Origin: Epiperipatus broadwayi
Lineage: Eukaryota; Onychophora; Udeonychophora; Euonychophora; Peripatidae
Direction: 5' to 3'
Assembly: GCA_028023455.1 (NCBI GenBank)
Contig: JAQFVV010006272.1
Span: 705,501-769,500 of the forward strand
Length of the DNA stretch: 64,000 nucleotides
In this document: positions 48,441-61,084 of the stretch, in pieces
Layout of the letters: every line of letters starts with the position of its first letter
Position numbering within the stretch: position 1 is the stretch's first letter
Notes under the pieces: model-generated
The model's input: only the letters and a program-made list of their open reading frames with translations
Databases searched by the model: none
What the model was told of the DNA's origin: nothing
Position numbers and translations under genes: made by a program

Positions 48441-50830
48441 TTTTTTTTTAAGATAGTAATTAATCAGGAACTGGGTTGTTTTTGTTAGTATGTAGACATA
48501 AAAACTAATCTTATTTTGAAATAATAAATGTAACAAAAAAAAATAATAATAATACCCGACTAATTTTCTTTTTTGGACAAGTAATTCCTAATAATTAGAC
48601 ACTGGTTTGTTTTTGTTTGTGCGTATATATATATACAGCAAAAGTAACTGGTCATGGATGAATTCTCATGAAAACGGTACTTTTTGTGTGATCCTTAAAT
48701 TTTTTTTCCGTTTCGCACCCTTAAAAGCAATTTTTGAGGGTTACCCATTCGTAATGGAATCTTCAGGATATTATTACTAAACTTACAACAGTAAACTAAG
48801 TTACAACACATTAAAAAAAATAGATGATATCAAATTTTAAAAAACTACAACTGCTTCAAATACACACACTTTCACACGAAACTACAGAGAAAATAGATAT
48901 TCTACTATTATGAGAAAATGATCAACAAAATTGGCTACTATGGCAGCCAATCAAGGCATTTCTTTCTCTTTGCTTTTAGCATAGGAAAAAAGCCATAACC
49001 AGCAGCCGGCAGGAATTCTTTGTGTGTTTTATTGTAGAAAGAAGTCTCATTTGTGTTGGCTTCTGTCGCCCCCACCTCCTCCATCCAACATAATGTGAGG
49101 ACTCTTTTCTGCATTTATAACATAGAAAATTTCCTCTTTTGTTGGGTGAAGGCCAGTGAAACGGTATATTTCTAGGAATTGACCTAGAAATAGTGACATC
49201 TCAAGGTGAACACCAAGGATGAGAAAACAACTGACTTATTATGTATGGTTTTTAGTAACTGTCTTCATTTAACTATTGTTTTACAACGGTTTTAAAATAA
49301 TTTAATAATGTTCTCTTCAAGAAGAAAAACATTTTCTGCATTTTATCTTAACATCATTTTTACTTTCACCTGATTTGAAATATTTAAAGTTTTATCACAT
49401 TATTTTTTCAGTTTCTAATATGACTATCTTTCCAAAAGAAAATGCATTACTATTTTAAAGTTCTGATCAGTTCTCCTGTTCAGCTCTTCACATAATGTCC
49501 AGAACATAAATTTAGCTAATAAAATAACTCTACCCATTAAAATTTCTAATATTATATTTTTAATTATCACTTTTAATTCCAAAATCCCTAAAAATAAGTC
49601 GGTATTTTCTCTTGGTACTTCCATGTTTCTATGCAATGTTTAATTAAATTTTGACAAAAGTCCAGTAAGGGAATTTAGCTTTCTAGAACTGCATAATTTA
49701 GATAAATTTTATAATTTGTTTATAATACTCTCTTTGCTAAATAATTAAATTGGTACACTTCTAGGTTTCAAATAAATTATTAGAGAGCTATTATAGCACT
49801 AAATTAACTAACAGAAGCAGATTTTTTTTTTAACAGAAGCACATTGAAAATAATTGAGCATCAGTATTTATACCCAATTAAATCAGACATCGGATTGGTG
49901 GATTAAGATTTCACCTGATAGCTTAATTTACATATAACTTTGGTATTACACATTTAAAATCAAAATATAAAATTAAGACTCGTTCTTTTTTAAAATACTA
50001 CTTAAAATATTAAATTTAAATCAATTTTTATACTTTATTAAAAATAACTAAACATTTTAAAATGACTTTTAAAAACAATATTTTATCAATTTATCCCACC
50101 TTTAATTTTTAATGCATCTATTTTCTTTAAAACAAAATATTTAATTTTTGCTAACTACATTCGTTTTATAAAAACTATTTAAACATTTTATGACAACTAA
50201 TTTTAATATTTTCTCTTGTGATAGATAAATAAATATCTTCAATTCTATAGTGTAATTTTTAAAATAAATTTTGAAACTTTGTTAACAAAAACACTAGTAA
50301 GCATGCATGTATAACTGTATACATGTCACATGACTTACAACTGAGACAGACTGTATCAAATTCTGTCTGGGAATATTAAATATTTAATTGCAAAAATTAT
50401 TATATTAAAGAAATAATATAATAATATAATTTGGAATAATAATTTTGATACCATAAAATTAAATATACATTTCTCTACCACAAAGACTACTTTTAAAACA
50501 TATAATATTTAATATAATTATTAAATATAATTTATACTATAAAATATAATATTTATTTAATTATAGGTTATTGCTTTTAAAATTCAACTTTTAATACATA
50601 CTTTAAAGATTTACTACTACATTATTTATTATGTCCAGCTTTCCCAACCATCTACAATTTATACATTTAGCTTTATTTAAATGTTTTTAGACATTAAACA
50701 TCTTTGTCTTGCTTTAATTGAACTTTTAAAAAGATTGTCAACATAACATAACCATTATGCCAAGAGAACATATCTTAAATTTAAAAATTTTCAGTAAATT
50801 GATATTATAAATTTATTCTGACCTAAAGAA

Positions 50831-52444
50831 AAGAACACAATAAACATCTTTTGGAAAAATTTATTTTAATGAATGTTTCAGTGTTTTAGTACAAATCTTG
50901 TACTGACAATATCTCGTTTTGAGCTCTTTGAAATGGTAAATAGATTTCTTTCTAAATCTTATTAAGTGAACATTCTATTATCTGCTATTTTGTTATACCT
51001 TTAATTTGACTTATTATAAAGACATTAGATAAAGAAATATTATATTTATTGCTTTGGAAAAGTAGAGATTTCTTTATAGTTAAGCATGATAAAATGTTTC
51101 AAAACTTATTTATTTATGTGATTGTTGTTAAATGGATTTATTTAAGTGGGAAAGACTACTCATAGATAATTGAAGAGATTGTAGGGGAATAATTGAAAAG
51201 TTTCTTTTATTCTCATATGTATGGTTGTTGTTATACAAAAACATTTTTAATAGCAGGGTGTGTTATAAAGGAAAATAAGATCCACCCTTTCTTTTGAAGG
51301 GCCATTATTGTTTTTTTAAAAACAAATCTCTTTTATTTGGTTTTTACATAAGGATTTGTATATAGGTTGTTATTGTTCTTAGTTGTTGTTATTGTTATTT
51401 GTTTCATTTTTGTTTATTTATTGTTGGTATATGTTTTGTTTTGTGATGGTGTGATTTTAATAGCAATGGTGACATATATAAAGTCACGTATGTATATGTA
51501 TATAAATAATTATCAATAATAGCATTTAAATTGTTAGTTATAATTACATTGTATTTTTATTTTGAAAATTATTTTGGAAGTAATGTTATTATTTTGGTTG
51601 TTTATCTATTTATTTATTTTGTAAATTGCAAAAATAAATTTTTCAATATAATATTTTATTTATTGATATTATTTTTGTTTTGGTGTTTTAAAAAATGTTT
51701 TAAAATCAACAATTGCAATGTTAAAGATTTTAGGGCAGTGTATGAAAAATGAATATTATTTAAAACAATAGAAAGAGATCACTATGGAATCAATATTAAA
51801 AAATCACCATTAAAAACATTGAAAGGAATAAATAAAAGCTGTACTTTGTCTCCTTGTGATTTTTTTCTTTTTCTGGTGTAATTATATAAGTTATTGAACT
51901 GAAAATCATCATCATAATGGCAGGTTAGATCGATTGCTTTCTAGGGCATTTTTGCCTCATTTGCTTATTCTATACTTATTTTACAGCATAGTAAAACATA
52001 TGGTAATCACTGGGCAAGCATTTGAAATCTGATTAAAAAAAATAGCTATGTTTTCAACTTTTAAGTTTTTATTAATAATTCTAACCTGAATATTAAATCA
52101 ATTTATTTCTTCAACTAATTTGTCTAATTTGAATAATATAAAGAATATGCCAGGCATTAATAACTTCAGCAGAAGATGTATAAATTCATGCATTGTTAAT
52201 ATGTATACATATTTAAAGTTATTTTATATATTACAGAATGGAGATGAGATCAAATATTTTTAAAGTAAACAAGAGACTGGAAATATTGGAAGAGTTTGCA
52301 GTTATGGTTATAATTAAAATTATTCAATATATTTATTCTTTTGTTGATTTTTTAATTTTTGTTTTCTTACTCATAAAACTTATTTTAAAAATAAAAGTTG
52401 CAATTATTGTCACTTGGAACTAATCAATCATTATAATTTAAACC
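50831..52444. other. AT-rich sequence between the long repeat and LTR family B
   Basis: No gene recognised; open frames at 51531-51752 and 52238-52423 are Ile/Phe/Leu-rich chance readings. It may be the unpaired right end of the long repeat, since copy 1 is cut at the matching point. Confidence 0.4.
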
Positions 52445-52459
52445 TATATATATATATAT
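52445..52459. repeat. (TA)n before LTR family B copy 1
   Basis: Short TA tract directly before TGTAATGATCC. Confidence 0.8.
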
Positions 52460-54673
52460 TGTAATGATCCGGAAAATAACACTTAACATAATCTGCACTA
52501 CAGGGCGCCATCTAGGCATTTGAACCTAGAAAAATTTATAAAGTAGGCAGATACGTAAGTCAAAAAAAAATTCTTTTTTTTTTTTTAATTTTGCATCCGG
52601 TCGTTAGCCCATGTCACTAGCTCAGTGGAATAGCAGAGATTTAATAATATAATATAAGAGTATATATATAAAAAAAGAATAAAATAAGCCACTGCCAGTA
52701 ATTAACATACAAACATTTATTTATGCACATATATATAAGATTGAAAATTGTTTTAGTATCAGTTTACATTTTAACATTTAACATTATTTTTTTAACCTTA
52801 CTTTAGATTTTTAATTTACATTTTAATTTCTATTATATTATAAGTTTACCTTTTAATTAAGTTCGCACAGATGGGATTATAAAAGCTTGTTTTAAGATGT
52901 TGCATATAGATCGGTTACATAGATTACACAGTTAAAAACATTTCAAAGTAAACATAAACGATCAAAATATAAAATCATTGATACTGACAATTGCAGAGGG
53001 AAATTTATAAGTAACCCAATAGTATTCACCATAAGATACTTGCATTGTCACCAATGACTTAAAAGACATCCGAATAAATATATTTTAGATACTCACCGTA
53101 AGGTATCATTATTTATCGAATGTCTATATATTTTGATCAAATATGAAAACCCAAAACATACTTAACCGATAACCAATCCATGCAAGCGTCTATAAACAAC
53201 TTAAATTTAATGCATTTTTATTTAGGGTCAAGTATGAATAGACTACATAGATTTGCATTTGAAAATAAAATATTCTATCCCTATTTAACCTTAGGCTAAA
53301 ATTCACAGTCAAACTGGCATCAATTCATCTGATATATCGATGTATTCAATGTAATACGGAATACGGCAGCACCAAAAAGATTAAGAGACGACATTGACTC
53401 TCATCAGATAGGAATATTACATCTATCTAATGAGAAGAACAATAAAAAAAAACTCCATAGAAAAAAACTGCGTTCTCCGTCTTGTAATTCCTTTCATAGG
53501 CAAATGGGTGAGTGCGGCGTAAATATAAACGATTCTGCCAGTAGCGAATTTCCGACTACATCTACTAACTAAATCAATATATCCCATCCATTGACCCAAT
53601 TTAACAACGAAACAAATAACCTAAGATTACCCTCCCCTAATATAACTTTACAAATCTATACAGCCATTCACGCCCGACTTAAGTTTAACATTTATATAAT
53701 TTAACTTAACGGAAAACAGAAATCATAATAAAACTTAAAGAACAAAATTAAATAAATGGAAATGATTTTAAGTAAATAAATAAAAAATACATCAAATAAC
53801 ATTATTAATAAATTAAGTTGGTCAGATAGGATAATATTGCAATCATTTAATTATGGAAAATTTTAATTTAATGTTCATTATTTATAAAGTTCTTACGGTT
53901 TAAAACAGTTCATCTTTATCCATTGCTTGCCATGAACGTGAATTCCCATGCCATCCTAAAAAGATTGGTATCCATTTAGCCGTTGTTTTATTTATTCATT
54001 CGGGTTTTTTTTAGTTTAGTTGGTCCTCAATGTAGAAAATGATAGTTCATTTCTCTTTCTTTCTTTGGCAAAACTGAAGGGATTGAATCGTGCGTCTCTT
54101 CAATCCCTTCTCCCGCACCTCCGCACTAACACCTATCTGTCACATCGTAATAATCATAATCACTCCCTAATAATTTCCCAACTTGTCCTTTTATATTACT
54201 TTGAAAGATTGACTTAACATTACATCATCGATGTGATGATCCTTTTTGTTGAGGTCTGATTTCCCAATGGATTTATTTCATTTGCTAAAAGTTTCTATTG
54301 TTTTCCTACCTGACCGATGTTTTTACATTTAAATGCCCAAGTCTGGTTTACATTTGACTAATTAAATTTATCATTTCCATTTCTGATTAATTAACCTGTT
54401 TTCCAAATCAAAGATATATTTAAAAATAAATTTAAAGATATAATTTTATCTCCAAATCTTTTTAAAATTTAGTTTTAAAATACTTTTTCTTGAATAAAGT
54501 TTTATTTTAATAATTTTTCATTATCTGTGCGATTTAATATATACGAGTTTAAGATGATATTTAATTTCAATTTTTAATTCTTAAAGAAAATTTTTAAATG
54601 GGAACTTTTTAATTTACTTTCATGTTTAATAAATAAAAAAAAAACAATGTAACGAACGTCTGTGCTCATTACA
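52460..54673 (+). repeat. LTR-like element, family B, copy 1
   Basis: It starts TGTAATGATC and ends GCTCATTACA, so the ends form an 8-bp inverted pair (TGTAATGA/TCATTACA), and both ends abut (TA)n. Copies 2 (54700-56481) and 3 (59097-61084, reversed) share the start module with a small hairpin, GTAGGCAGATAC, CACTGCCAGTAAT, and the end module AATGTAAC...TTACA. It has TG...CA ends and no coding frame, which fits a long solo LTR (2.2 kb) with its retrotransposon body lost. A MITE-like origin is the alternative. Confidence 0.7.
52512..52529 (-). other. tRNA T-arm-like hairpin near the family B 5' end
   Basis: On the minus strand CTAGG-TTCAAATG-CCTAG forms a 5-bp stem and an 8-base loop containing TTCAAAT, followed by a GGCGCC motif. 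Copies 2 and 3 keep the hairpin with CCAGG/CCTGG, a paired T-A to C-G change at one position, so pairing is conserved. Confidence 0.5.

Positions 54674-54699
<26 letters not shown>
54674..54699. repeat. (TA)n shared by family B copies 1 and 2
   Basis: Single TA tract between the end of copy 1 (…CATTACA) and the start of copy 2 (TATAATGATC). Confidence 0.9.
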
Positions 54700-54705
<6 letters not shown>

Positions 54706-56478
54706 GATCATGGTGTGTTGGAGTCTTGAGTCTAACCATTTCTGCTGTACAAGGGTGCCACCAGGCCATTTGAACCTGGAAAATTTATATAGTAGGCAGA
54801 TACTTACTGTTAAAATCCAATTTTATATTATATATTATATATTGACCATTAGGCCATGTCACTAGCTCTAGAAGTAGCTGAGATTTATAATCTAAATTTT
54901 TAATGTACATATTTAAGAAGGAAAAGATAAAAAAAATAAAAAACTAATAAACTACTGCCAGTAATATTATGCAAAAAACATTTATTATCACACATATATA
55001 AAATTAAATTGGAGGAATAAACATTATTATTTTAGTTTAGTTTGTATATTTATCATACTTAAATTTATATTTAGTTTGCACAGATGGAGATTCTTGTTTA
55101 TACATTTTAATCTTTCGATAGACGTAAATATGCTACATAGATTACACACATAAAACTTACAAATCCATGCAGCTATTTATGTCTAAGTTTAAAATTTAAG
55201 CTTTAATATTTTTGAAAACCAAATGAGCATGTACATGTATACATATATGCAACACAACCATCCACCACAAATTATTCTAGTTCAATTATTATTAACTGGA
55301 ATGTATAAAAAAGGTTATACTCTTCTTGATTTCCTTAAGACACTTATCATGAGGTGTCACATTCACAAATAATAAACTTATAGGGGAGGCCTAAGCAAAT
55401 ATATTACAGCACTCAACATATGTCATATTTACTGATAGATGCCAAGTGTGGAGGTGTGTGCATACACCTATACATAATACATAACATTATTTAATTTAAC
55501 TAGCAATTATACTTATTAATTAGAAAAAATAAATTAATAGAAATGACTTGTTTTATGATTACATTTAAAATATTAATAATTAATTTAACCTTCCATATTG
55601 GTCAAATAAGAGTTTATGATTTAAACTTAGTTAGGCCTTAATTATTTAAGAAATTATTCAAAGTTCATTTAGCAAAAGTTTATAATGATTAGAATTCATA
55701 ATTTATAGTTTATACATTACATTAGAAGAGCTCCTGGTTCCTTGTGCCAATTCCCAGAAAGTTTTTTTATTATTTATGCTTTCTGTTGATGCTGTAATTA
55801 TCAATCCAGAATTAGACTTAGCTGGTTCAATCCTGGAACTATTTTATTGCAATACCCATATGATTCAGGGTCTGCAATAGTGCCATTCATCTTTCAACAG
55901 TGTCTTCATTTGAAAATAGCAGGAGAATGAAAAGTGCATCTTTTCCCCCTCCTACTCAAAAAATCAAGCTGGAACTCTTTTTAATTTGAATTTTTTTCTT
56001 TTTATACTAATCCTTCAAATTCACTGACCATGTTTTCCTGTTCTAGTGGTTTTCATTAGGGTCCAAGTGTTGGTTGACTTTCCACAAGCGGGTAACACTA
56101 TTTTTTAAAATTTTCTTTTTTATATCTCTTATCTGACCTTTAATTATAAATTTGCCCCAAGAGCTTGTTTACTTTAGATTAATTAAAACCAACAATCATT
56201 TCCATCTTGAGTTTTAACACAATAGAAAGTAATTTAATTATTGTACATTCTTAAAGATATATATTTTTATCTTTATATCTTTAAGTTTTTGCTTAAAATT
56301 TAGTTTTAAAATACTTTTTTTTAAATAAAGTTTTCTTTTAATAATTTTCCATCTGTGTGATTTATATATATGTTTTTGAAAGCTTTTAGTTTTCAATTTT
56401 TATTTCTAACTTTTATTTGTGAACATTTATATTTTAACTCTTTTTAAAAAAAATAATGTAACAGCATGTGTACCCTTT

Positions 56479-56481
<3 letters not shown>
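54700..56481 (+). repeat. LTR-like element, family B, copy 2
   Basis: Starts TATAATGATC (first G changed to A) and ends TACCCTTTACA, between TA tracts. About 1.78 kb; shorter than copy 1 by internal deletions. Same hairpin (CCAGG/CCTGG at 54761-54779) and same GTAGGCAGATAC motif. No coding frame. Confidence 0.7.

Positions 56482-56514
<33 letters not shown>
56482..56514. repeat. (TA)n between family B copy 2 and LTR A
   Basis: Pure TA tract joining …TTTACA to TGTACC. Confidence 0.9.
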
Positions 56515-56517
<3 letters not shown>

Positions 56518-58036
56518 ACCTATATTGATATAGGCACATATAATTTTATCTAAAATTATATTATTAAAATAATCGTTCATAAAAGAAAATGTAAAATTAA
56601 ACGTTGAAGAGTTTATTGCAGTTTGTTTTAGAAAAAAGATAAGAATTAAATAGTTTTCTAGCGTTAGTTTTTGAAATAAAAAAAGCTACAATTAATTAAT
56701 CAAAAGGGGGGAGGGGGAGTCTTGGTTTGAGAAATGAAACTAAGGGTTATAAAAGGAAGTAAAGAGTTTTTATTAGTATTTGTAAAAATATAATTTAAAA
56801 AGTTAAAACGTACAAATCTCTTTTCATTCAAGTTTAATTAAAGAAAAAAATAATGTTAAAACTAAATAGTAAATTGTATTAAAAATATATGTGCGTATAT
56901 ATGTGTGATTTGTAAATAAATAAAAATGTATGCAAAATAAAAGAAGATTATCATTAAAAACACGGCAATGGTTATTAATAAAATAAAACAACATGTTTAT
57001 CAAATGATTATCACTGGAATTTTGACAACAGATCTTTGGAGATATTACAATGACAACACATCGCAGTATAAATAGGCTTGTTTATCAGACAGTTAGTCAG
57101 TTCACAAATTAGTTGAGTCAGTCAGTTCACAAATTAGTTGAGTCAGTCAGTTCACAAATTTATTGAGTGAGTGCAGTTCAGAAATTAATTGAGCAGTTAA
57201 CAAACAAAATGCAGTGTTGAGAAGATCTTAGGAACACACGTTCATCTCCAGCCCAGATGTCCTATGAAAACAGCAGATCTGCCCATGAAATAATGTCAGC
57301 TTAACATCTTAGAAAATCTGTCAGTATCGAATTGTCTCCGATAGTAATAATCATGAAAATCAGGAAACTCAGCAAGGAAACGTCCCAGCCGGCTGGTAAG
57401 CATTTATAATGGAAACATTTTCACTGAAAGCAGCCTCCAAAGAACAAAATTCTACGTCTACATTCAAAAGCCTAGGTAAAAAACATTTGCTTATTTCATT
57501 TATACTGTAATAGCCATTGCATTGCATTAATTCATACGAATCTTTCAAGAGTCTAATTATATGAACTCTATATCATACATATATAAACTATTGATGTGTG
57601 TGATTAAATTTCAAATGCTATGTAGTCCTTTATTATCATTATTATGTGTGTGCATGAGTTAATATGTGCGTGATCCTTATATCAATATTATTAGTCATGG
57701 TAGATAAATTCCTAGTGTTCTGTTATGAAAATATTCAAGAATATTTAAACTATTTAGAATGTTAATTTAAAATATGCATGTGTTTTATTAGAAGTATAAG
57801 ATGTTTAAATTTAGTAAATAAATGTTAGTTAATAAATTATCTTTCAAATTAAACTTTATTTGTCGGTCAATTCTTTTTATCAATTCCCTTTTATCAAGTC
57901 TTTTAACCACTAATTAAGGAAATGTAATGCTAGTTATATACTTTATAGCTATCATTTGGGCATACATACTCTCCGAGTATGTTCTTCTCTGCCTAAGAGG
58001 CTGGTGTTTTGAATTCACACATTCGAACACGGTTCA
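56515..58036 (+). repeat. Solo LTR of family A (copy 2)
   Basis: 1522 bp, TGTACCTATATTG at the start and ACACGGTTCA at the end, with TA repeats on both sides and no internal region, hence a solo LTR. It matches the 3' LTR at 2436-4113 throughout. TATA box 57067 and TCAGT initiator 57097 are kept, 32 bases apart to the initiator A. Three tandem copies of the leader repeat AGTCAGTTCACAAATTAGTTGAG follow at 57095-57185. Confidence 0.85.
57067..57101 (+). promoter_or_regulatory. LTR core promoter, copy 2
   Basis: TATAAATAG at 57067 and TCAGT at 57097 repeat the arrangement of the first LTR. Confidence 0.6.
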
Positions 58037-59061
58037 ATATATATATATAATTTTAAAATTTATCTTTACAAGAGTATATACATAAGTGATGTCTAAGACT
58101 AGCTTATAATTATCTTTTTGAATATTTTGATTTAATAATAATAGTGGAAGTCAATTTTTTAAATATATAAATATATTTTTGTTTTTGTCAGAAATTTTAT
58201 GTTAAATTGCGCAAAGAGATTGGTAAATGTCAAGTTAAAATAATGACTGTAATAATGTTTTTTTTTAATATCATTAAATGATTGTATTTGATTCACATTT
58301 TACATTTATATATATATCAAATGATAAATGTCATGTATAACTTCAACAAGAAAACAAATAAAGTACACATACTGGTATAGGAGTTACATATAAATATGCA
58401 AAATATAATAGAATTGTATTTACAAATTCTATCATTATTTTATAATTGTCTTAACTCTTCAATTATTTTAATTGTATTGATAGATGTATTTGGAAAGGTA
58501 TGGATCAAGTCATATTATTGATTATTAGAGTTATAGATTAATACCCCACATGTCCATTATTTAAAAGTTGTCTTTTATATATATTTTGCTTATATGTAAA
58601 GGCTCATATGATATATTTATATATATTTTGTGCTAGGCATTTAATAAAGCCTTGAGTTGATAAAGTTGTGAAATAAATGTTGAACTTTGCAGGCTAAGAT
58701 ACAAGCCTTATATTAATAAGAAGCCCAAGTAGTTGATATTCATAATAAAAAAATGTGGTTTAAAATAAGTAAAGTATATAAATTATTATAGTGTAGTGGA
58801 AAGGAGCTTTTTACATTGTCTTTTTTGTATCATCTTTGTATGTTGATCCAGCTTTAAAGAAATACATCTATAACCTAAATTATTAATTTAAGCAAACTAC
58901 TACTAATTAATTAATTAACTTATTGATTTATTTATTTTTACAACAATTTTATACAATTCCTATGCAAAATGTAAACTTCAATTTATGTTTATTATCAATA
59001 AATCATTTATTTGATTTATATATAAAAAATTGAACATTTGAAAAGCAAATCAATTTTTGTG

Positions 59062-59065
<4 letters not shown>
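58037..59065 (+). repeat. LTR-like element, family C, copy B (left part, tentative)
   Basis: Follows the solo LTR through a short TA tract and precedes the reversed family B insertion. The sequence after that insertion (61085 on) is clearly family C, and the piece before it (TTTTTGTGTTTTTATATA) lines up with the expected family C sequence near 39500. So 58.04-59.07 kb is probably the left half of one family C copy. It has no coding frame. Confidence 0.45.

Positions 59066-59096
<31 letters not shown>
59066..59096. repeat. (TA)n at the left side of the reversed family B copy
   Basis: Pure TA tract before TGTAACAGGG. Confidence 0.9.
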
Positions 59097-59099
<3 letters not shown>

Positions 59100-61084
59100 A
59101 ACAGGGACACACACTGTTACATTATTTTTTGAAAAAATTAGACATTAAAAATAAAAGTTTGCCAATAAAAACTTCTTTTTTAAGAATTAAAAATTGGAAA
59201 TTAAACATCATCTAAACTCATATATATATATATATAATCGCACAAATGAAAAAAAAATTATTAAAAGAAAACTATTAAAGAAGAAAAGGTATTTTAAAAC
59301 TAAATATTAAGAAAAAACTTAAAAGATTTAAAGATAAAAAGAATGTATAATAAATTAATTAATGCTGTTGTGTAAAATGAAAATGATTATTTTCAATTAG
59401 TTAAAGTAAACTACCCCTTGGGCATCTCAAATTGTATAATTAAAGGTCAGATAGGAGAGGGAAAAAACAATAGGAACAGAATGGTCAATAAAAGAAATCC
59501 CTCAGGAAATGGACCTCAGCAAAAGGATCATCATCATGAAGTAATGTCCACTTGATCTGAAAGTTTAATATAAAAGGAAAAGTTTAGAAAAAAAGACATA
59601 GAGATGTGATTAAGAGAGGTGTGATATGTGTTAAGTTGGAGAGAATTTAAGGAGAGGGATTGAAAGACACGCTTTCCATTCCTTCATTTTTTTCTAAAAA
59701 AAAAAAAAAGAAATGATATTGTTTTCCCATACTGCAGACTACAGGCTATCAGGGCCTGGAAATAAAATACCAGCTAAAGTAAAAGATCTCCAGATGAATC
59801 AATAAAATGGCCAACAGCATACTGGTCTCCCCCAGGACATTGGGGCAATTAACACTGGATCTCAAATGGCAAGCAACTGTTAAAGATGAACTTTTTAAAA
59901 CCACAAGAACTATATATATAATTAATGAACATTAATTCTAAACTTTCCAGTATTTGTAAATAATAAGAACTCTAAATTCTAAACTTTTCAATATTTAAAT
60001 AGAAATAGAATTTTCTATCTGACTAAATTTAATGTATTATGTTTTTAAAATCATTTTCATTAATTTATTTTTTCTGTTCTTTTAAGTTTTTATTATGATT
60101 TTTTTGTTTTTTTCTGTTAAGCTAAACTTTTAATTAAAACATTAAATTTAAGTCTGGAATGAATGGCTCCATAGATTTGTAGTTATATTAGTTTAGTTTA
60201 AGGGTGGGTAAATCTTAGATTATTTGTTTCGTAGTTAAATTGGGCTAATGGATTGGATATATTGGTGTAATTAGTAAATGTAGTATGAAGATCCACTATG
60301 TGCAGGATCACATTATTTGTTGAACTTGGGCAAAATAAGTCCCATTTTGTACTGACCATCAGAAGCAGATGTATTCCCTGCTCCTTGGATCAACCCTTTA
60401 GCCTATGGAATGGGATAGTAAAATGGCAAAAAGAACCACAATCTCTTCCTATGGATTTTTTTATTGTTCTTTTCACCACACAGATATAAAATTCCTGTAC
60501 TGGATGAGAGACAATTTTTTTCTCTATAACTATGCTGTTTAGATGTGCATTCCCTGACAGTATGGTATTGTGCTGCATTGAATACATCAATATATCAGAT
60601 AGATTGGCATTGGTTTGACTGCGAACTTTTGGCCTAAGGTTAAATAAGGGATGGAATATTTTCTTTTCAAATGCAATCTATGTAGTCTATTTGTACTTGA
60701 CACTAATGAAATATTAAATTCATCTGTGAAACATCTAAAACAAAAGTTAAATTATAAATTAAAATCTAAAGTAAAGTTATAATGTTTTATAAAATAACCA
60801 AAGTAAACATACTAAAATAATAATGCTAAATTTCATATATGTTTAATAAATGTTTGTGTGTGTTATTACTGGCAGTGGTTTCTTTTATTTTTTTTAATAT
60901 TAAAAATTATCTCTGCTGCTCAATGGGCTAGTGACTGCGGCTGACGATCGTAATAAAATATTTATGTAAAATTTAGATCTTAACTTACGTATCTGCCTAC
61001 CATATAAATTTTCCAGGTTTCAATAGCCTGGGGGCACCCTGTACAGCAGATATGGTAAGGCTCAGATTTCCCTGACCATTATAA
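59097..61084 (-). repeat. LTR-like element, family B, copy 3 (reversed)
   Basis: Read on the minus strand it starts TTATAATGGTCAGGG (at 61084) and ends CCCTGTTACA (59097), and it carries the hairpin CCAGG/CCTGG (61013-61031), CAGATACGTAAGTTAAG and CCACTGCCAGTAAT. TA repeats flank both sides (long left, short right). About 1.99 kb; splits a family C copy. The plus-strand ORF at 60298-60489 falls inside it and is not a gene. Confidence 0.72.

Larger units (their letters stand above)
43979..49240. mobile_element. 5.2 kb DNA transposon with 8-bp target duplication
   Basis: The element 43987-49232 is flanked by the direct repeat GACTTATT (43979-43986 and 49233-49240). Its ends are inverted repeats of about 40 bp: left GGTTGTTTTCTCATCCCTGG, right (inwards) AGTTGTTTTCTCATCCTTGG, then TATTCGCCACAGGATG versus TGTTCACCTTGAGATG. 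The corresponding stretch of repeat copy 1 (near 14490) lacks it. An 8-bp duplication fits hAT, P or Merlin superfamilies; the ends are not diagnostic to me. Internal direct repeats lie near both ends. No intact transposase frame; one exon-like ORF is listed separately. Confidence 0.82.
40518..50830 (+). repeat. Long non-coding repeat, copy 2, split by a DNA transposon
   Basis: Begins TGTACCCTC right after (TA)n and is collinear with 10919-16818. The left part runs to 43978 and the right part from 49241 to about 50830. Shared landmarks include GGATCC near 43720, CAGTGATTATT, GTCACATGACTTACAACTGAG and TTCTGACCTAAAGAAAAG. No MITE is present at 50102, so this copy shows the empty TTAA site of M1. 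It has no ORF of substance. Nature as for copy 1. Confidence 0.75.

Noticed and set aside
54020-54217. 65-residue plus-strand frame with LLPHLRTNTYLSHRNN
   Set aside because: Inside family B copy 1; not kept in copies 2 and 3.
60298-60590. Overlapping frames on both strands
   Set aside because: They lie inside family B copy 3 and the other copies do not keep the frame.
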